Shown piece after piece: positions 61,924 through 64,000 of a stretch of 64,000 nt of DNA. The stretch is from an uncultured Clostridia bacterium. Its GTDB lineage: Bacteria; Bacillota; Clostridia; Peptostreptococcales; Anaerovoracaceae. The notes beneath the pieces are model-generated. The model was not told the DNA's origin, ran no database searches, and saw only the letters and a program-made list of their open reading frames with translations. Location: positions 1 to 64,000 of the forward strand of contig CALIYX010000009.1 in NCBI GenBank assembly GCA_938049335.1. The letters are read 5' to 3'. Positions within the stretch are counted from its first letter, which is position 1. Each line of letters starts with the position of its first letter. A program made the position numbers and the translations under genes.

Positions 61924-63308
61924 TATTTTCCTCTTATATCAGTAGCAGTTCTCAAAAGTTCTAATAGTGATTCCTGCTCTTTTTCAATAAATGAAGTGTT
62001 GTAATTTCCTCTAAGAAATACTCGATTAAATAGAATTAGATACTGTAACAAAAGCGTTGTATCTATTCCCTCGATGATGGTCTCCTCAAGAGCCCTTCTC
62101 ATCCTTCTCACCGCCTCAACTCTAGTGTCGCCGTAGACGATGATCTTAGCTGCCATAGAATCGTAGTAAGGACTGATGTCACAACCGCTATAAAGCGCGC
62201 TCTCGACTCTTACACCGTTTCCACCTGGGAAGTGAACCATGTTCACATGTCCTGGAGAAGCAGCAAAATCCCTGACCGGATTCTCAGCACAAATTCTGCA
62301 CTCTATTGCATGACCTTTAATCTTTACATCGCTTTGGTCTATATCAAGTGGCAAGCCCGAAGCGATTCTGATCTGCTGAGCAACAATATTTACCCCTGTT
62401 ACCATCTCCGTTACAGGATGTTCAACCTGAATTCTCGTGTTCATCTCTATGAAATAGAAGTTGTTCTCACTGTCTAGCACGAATTCAACAGTACCTGCTC
62501 CCTCATAGTTACAAGCCTCAGCAGCCTTAACCGCTGCTTCACACATCCTATCTCTAAGTCCCTGATCAAAAGCAAATGCTGGAGCTTCCTCTAGCATCTT
62601 CTGATTCTTCCTCTGTATTGAGCAGTTTCTTTCACCTAGGTGAATCGTCTTCCCATAGGAGTCAGAAAGCACCTGTACCTCTATGTGCTTAGGGCTCAAA
62701 ATAAGCTTTTCAATATATACTGTGTCATCGCCAAAGGCCGCTCTTGCCTCCGCTCTTGCCTCATCAAAGGCTCTTTCTATATCCTTAAGCGAATCTGCCC
62801 TTCGCATGCCTCTGCCACCGCCACCTGCGGAAGCCTTAATCAAAATAGGAAATCCTATCTTCTCAGCTATACTCTTTGCTGTCTCGATATCCGTAACCGC
62901 CCCATCTGAACCTGGAACCGTTGGGACCCCAGCCTTCATCATCAGCTCACGCGCAGCAGACTTATTTCCCATCTGTTCTATGACATTAGATGAGGGACCG
63001 ATGAATTTGATACCGTTCTCTTCACAAAGCGCAGCGAATGCAGGATTTTCTGATAGAAAGCCGAAGCCCGGATGGACTGCATCACAGCCCGTTCCGAGCG
63101 CCGCCTCTATTATATTATCCATCTTCAAATAGCTTTCCGAGGGTGGTGCAGCGCCGACACAAACAGATTCATTTGCGAGCAGGACGTGCAGCGAATCCTT
63201 GTCAGCTGACGAATATATCGCTACGGTTTCTATATTTTTATCCAAGCACTCTCTGATTATTCTCAGAGCAATCTCTCCTCTGTTTGCAACTAGGACACGC
63301 TTTAGCAT
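61923..63308 (-). CDS. accC: Biotin carboxylase
   Basis: A 461-residue ATP-grasp enzyme that carboxylates biotin on AccB. VLVANRGEIALRIIR opens it, KASAGGGGRGMRR is the glycine-rich ATP loop and EMNTRIQVEHPVTE the catalytic loop. It overlaps accB by 7 bases. Confidence 0.96.
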   Translation of the reverse strand: MLKRVLVANRGEIALRIIRECLDKNIETVAIYSSADKDSLHVLLANESVCVGAAPPSESYLKMDNIIEAALGTGCDAVHPGFGFLSENPAFAALCEENGIKFIGPSSNVIEQMGNKSAARELMMKAGVPTVPGSDGAVTDIETAKSIAEKIGFPILIKASAGGGGRGMRRADSLKDIERAFDEARAEARAAFGDDTVYIEKLILSPKHIEVQVLSDSYGKTIHLGERNCSIQRKNQKMLEEAPAFAFDQGLRDRMCEAAVKAAEACNYEGAGTVEFVLDSENNFYFIEMNTRIQVEHPVTEMVTGVNIVAQQIRIASGLPLDIDQSDVKIKGHAIECRICAENPVRDFAASPGHVNMVHFPGGNGVRVESALYSGCDISPYYDSMAAKIIVYGDTRVEAVRRMRRALEETIIEGIDTTLLLQYLILFNRVFLRGNYNTSFIEKEQESLLELLRTATDIRGK

Positions 63309-63754
63309 CTCTCTACCTCGTAAATATTTTGATTGAACTCAACCATATCTCCATTGACTTGCAGTACATTCTTTACCACTAGATCATATGGTGCCTTGAT
63401 CTCATTCATCATCTTCATAGCCTCAATTATGCACATTGGCTCTCCGGCTTTGACCTTGCTACCCACTTTGACGAATGGCTCGCTTTCGGGGTTTGCTGCA
63501 AGATAGAGAGTTCCAACAAGTGGGCTTTTAATGTACTCCTTGCCACTCTCATCTTCCATAGTCTTTGGAGCTGCCTTTACCGCCTTGCTTACCATGTCTG
63601 GCTGGCTAGGCTGAACAGCACATACATCAAAGCTTGAATTTGTGTTTGCCTTCTTAAGCTTAAGCTTAAGACCATCAGCATCAAATTCCATCTCCGAAAG
63701 GCCAGAGGTCTCGAATATCTCTATTAATTCCTTGACCCTGTTCTTAACTTCCAT
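63302..63754 (-). CDS. accB: Biotin carboxyl carrier protein
   Basis: A 150-residue carrier. The biotinylated lysine is in IIEAMKMMNEI, the family motif, inside a C-terminal barwin-like biotinyl domain. A flexible Ala/Pro-rich linker precedes it. It starts 2 bases after acpP. Confidence 0.95.
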   Translation of the reverse strand: MEVKNRVKELIEIFETSGLSEMEFDADGLKLKLKKANTNSSFDVCAVQPSQPDMVSKAVKAAPKTMEDESGKEYIKSPLVGTLYLAANPESEPFVKVGSKVKAGEPMCIIEAMKMMNEIKAPYDLVVKNVLQVNGDMVEFNQNIYEVERC

Positions 63755-63756
63755 GA

Positions 63757-63987
63757 CTATGCCTTATACTGGTCAACGCACTTAACTACGTCTTCAACTG
63801 TCTTTAGCTGTTTTAGTACATCATCAGGTAGCTTGATGTCAAACTCTTCCTCAAGAGTCATAACTAGCTCAACTGCATCTAGTGAGTCAATCTTTAGATC
63901 CTCTGCTAGGTTTGATTCTAGCTTGATCTTGTCCTCATCTACGCTAAGTGTTTCAACGATTAGTTCCTTTACCTTCTCAAAAGTCAT
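63757..63987 (-). CDS. acpP: Acyl carrier protein
   Basis: A 76-residue acidic helical protein. The phosphopantetheine serine is in DSLDAVELVM. It carries growing acyl chains for every enzyme in this operon. AGAGG lies upstream at the window edge, so genes before it may exist outside. Confidence 0.96.
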   Translation of the reverse strand: MTFEKVKELIVETLSVDEDKIKLESNLAEDLKIDSLDAVELVMTLEEEFDIKLPDDVLKQLKTVEDVVKCVDQYKA

Positions 63988-64000
63988 TATAAATACCTCT

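Overview
The window looks like the chromosome of an anaerobic Gram-positive bacterium of the class Clostridia. The signs are a Firmicutes-style fatty-acid operon that uses FabK, a clostridial hybrid-cluster protein, a TPP-riboswitch thiamine operon with ThiW, Bce-type ABC modules, ECF S-components and a sortase-type surface protein. Gene content and an accDA fusion suggest Eubacterium/Mogibacterium-like relatives (family XIII / Anaerovoracaceae). That placement is an inference. I saw no rRNA, tRNA or CRISPR array.

Bases 1-9750 form an A+T-rich accessory block. It holds the end of an ISL3-family transposase, then a minus-strand module of a STAND ATPase with a helical repeat tail, a cupin-Nudix fusion and an HD protein. 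Next comes a two-gene Gabija-type defence operon (OLD-family nuclease GajA plus UvrD-like helicase GajB). On the guaA side the block ends in two 85-bp direct repeats. Each repeat abuts an 8-bp GAGTGGGA core that also occurs at the 3' end of guaA, which fits a guaA-integrated, partly decayed island.

Bases 9750-25650 carry a GMP synthase ATP-PPase subunit with no glutaminase domain, hcp with a CRP/FNR-like box at -41.5, and a divergent zur-znuACB-lipoprotein operon with two Fur-type palindromes. They are followed by a P1B-type metal ATPase with a DUF6110-like partner, ferritin, and a run of CDF transporter, response regulator, sensor kinase and Bce-type ABC transporter. Metal and nitrosative-stress homeostasis dominate here.

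Bases 25700-39800 hold the thiamine operon thiM-thiE-thiW-thiD-thiC behind a TPP riboswitch, a Ca2+-type P-ATPase with two paralogous small membrane proteins, a nitroreductase, and mtaB-hinT-rpsU-yqeY. They also hold a peroxide-defence group of glutathione peroxidase, an OhrR-like regulator and thioredoxin, and a C39-like peptidase. No thiazole synthesis genes are present, so the operon looks built for HMP synthesis plus thiazole salvage.

Bases 39800-53300 carry a sortase-anchored repeat protein, LysE-type and small-multidrug exporters, a Nudix hydrolase, an ECF S-component overlapping an aminotransferase, an XRE regulator with a membrane partner, a carboxylesterase, two FAD oxidoreductases and cstA. 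Bases 53400-64000 are one long minus-strand fatty-acid operon: acpP-accB-accC-accDA-fabH-fabK-fabK2-fabD-fabG-fabF-fabZ-marR. It encodes malonyl-CoA synthesis and the complete type II elongation cycle, with a MarR/FabT-like regulator as last gene.
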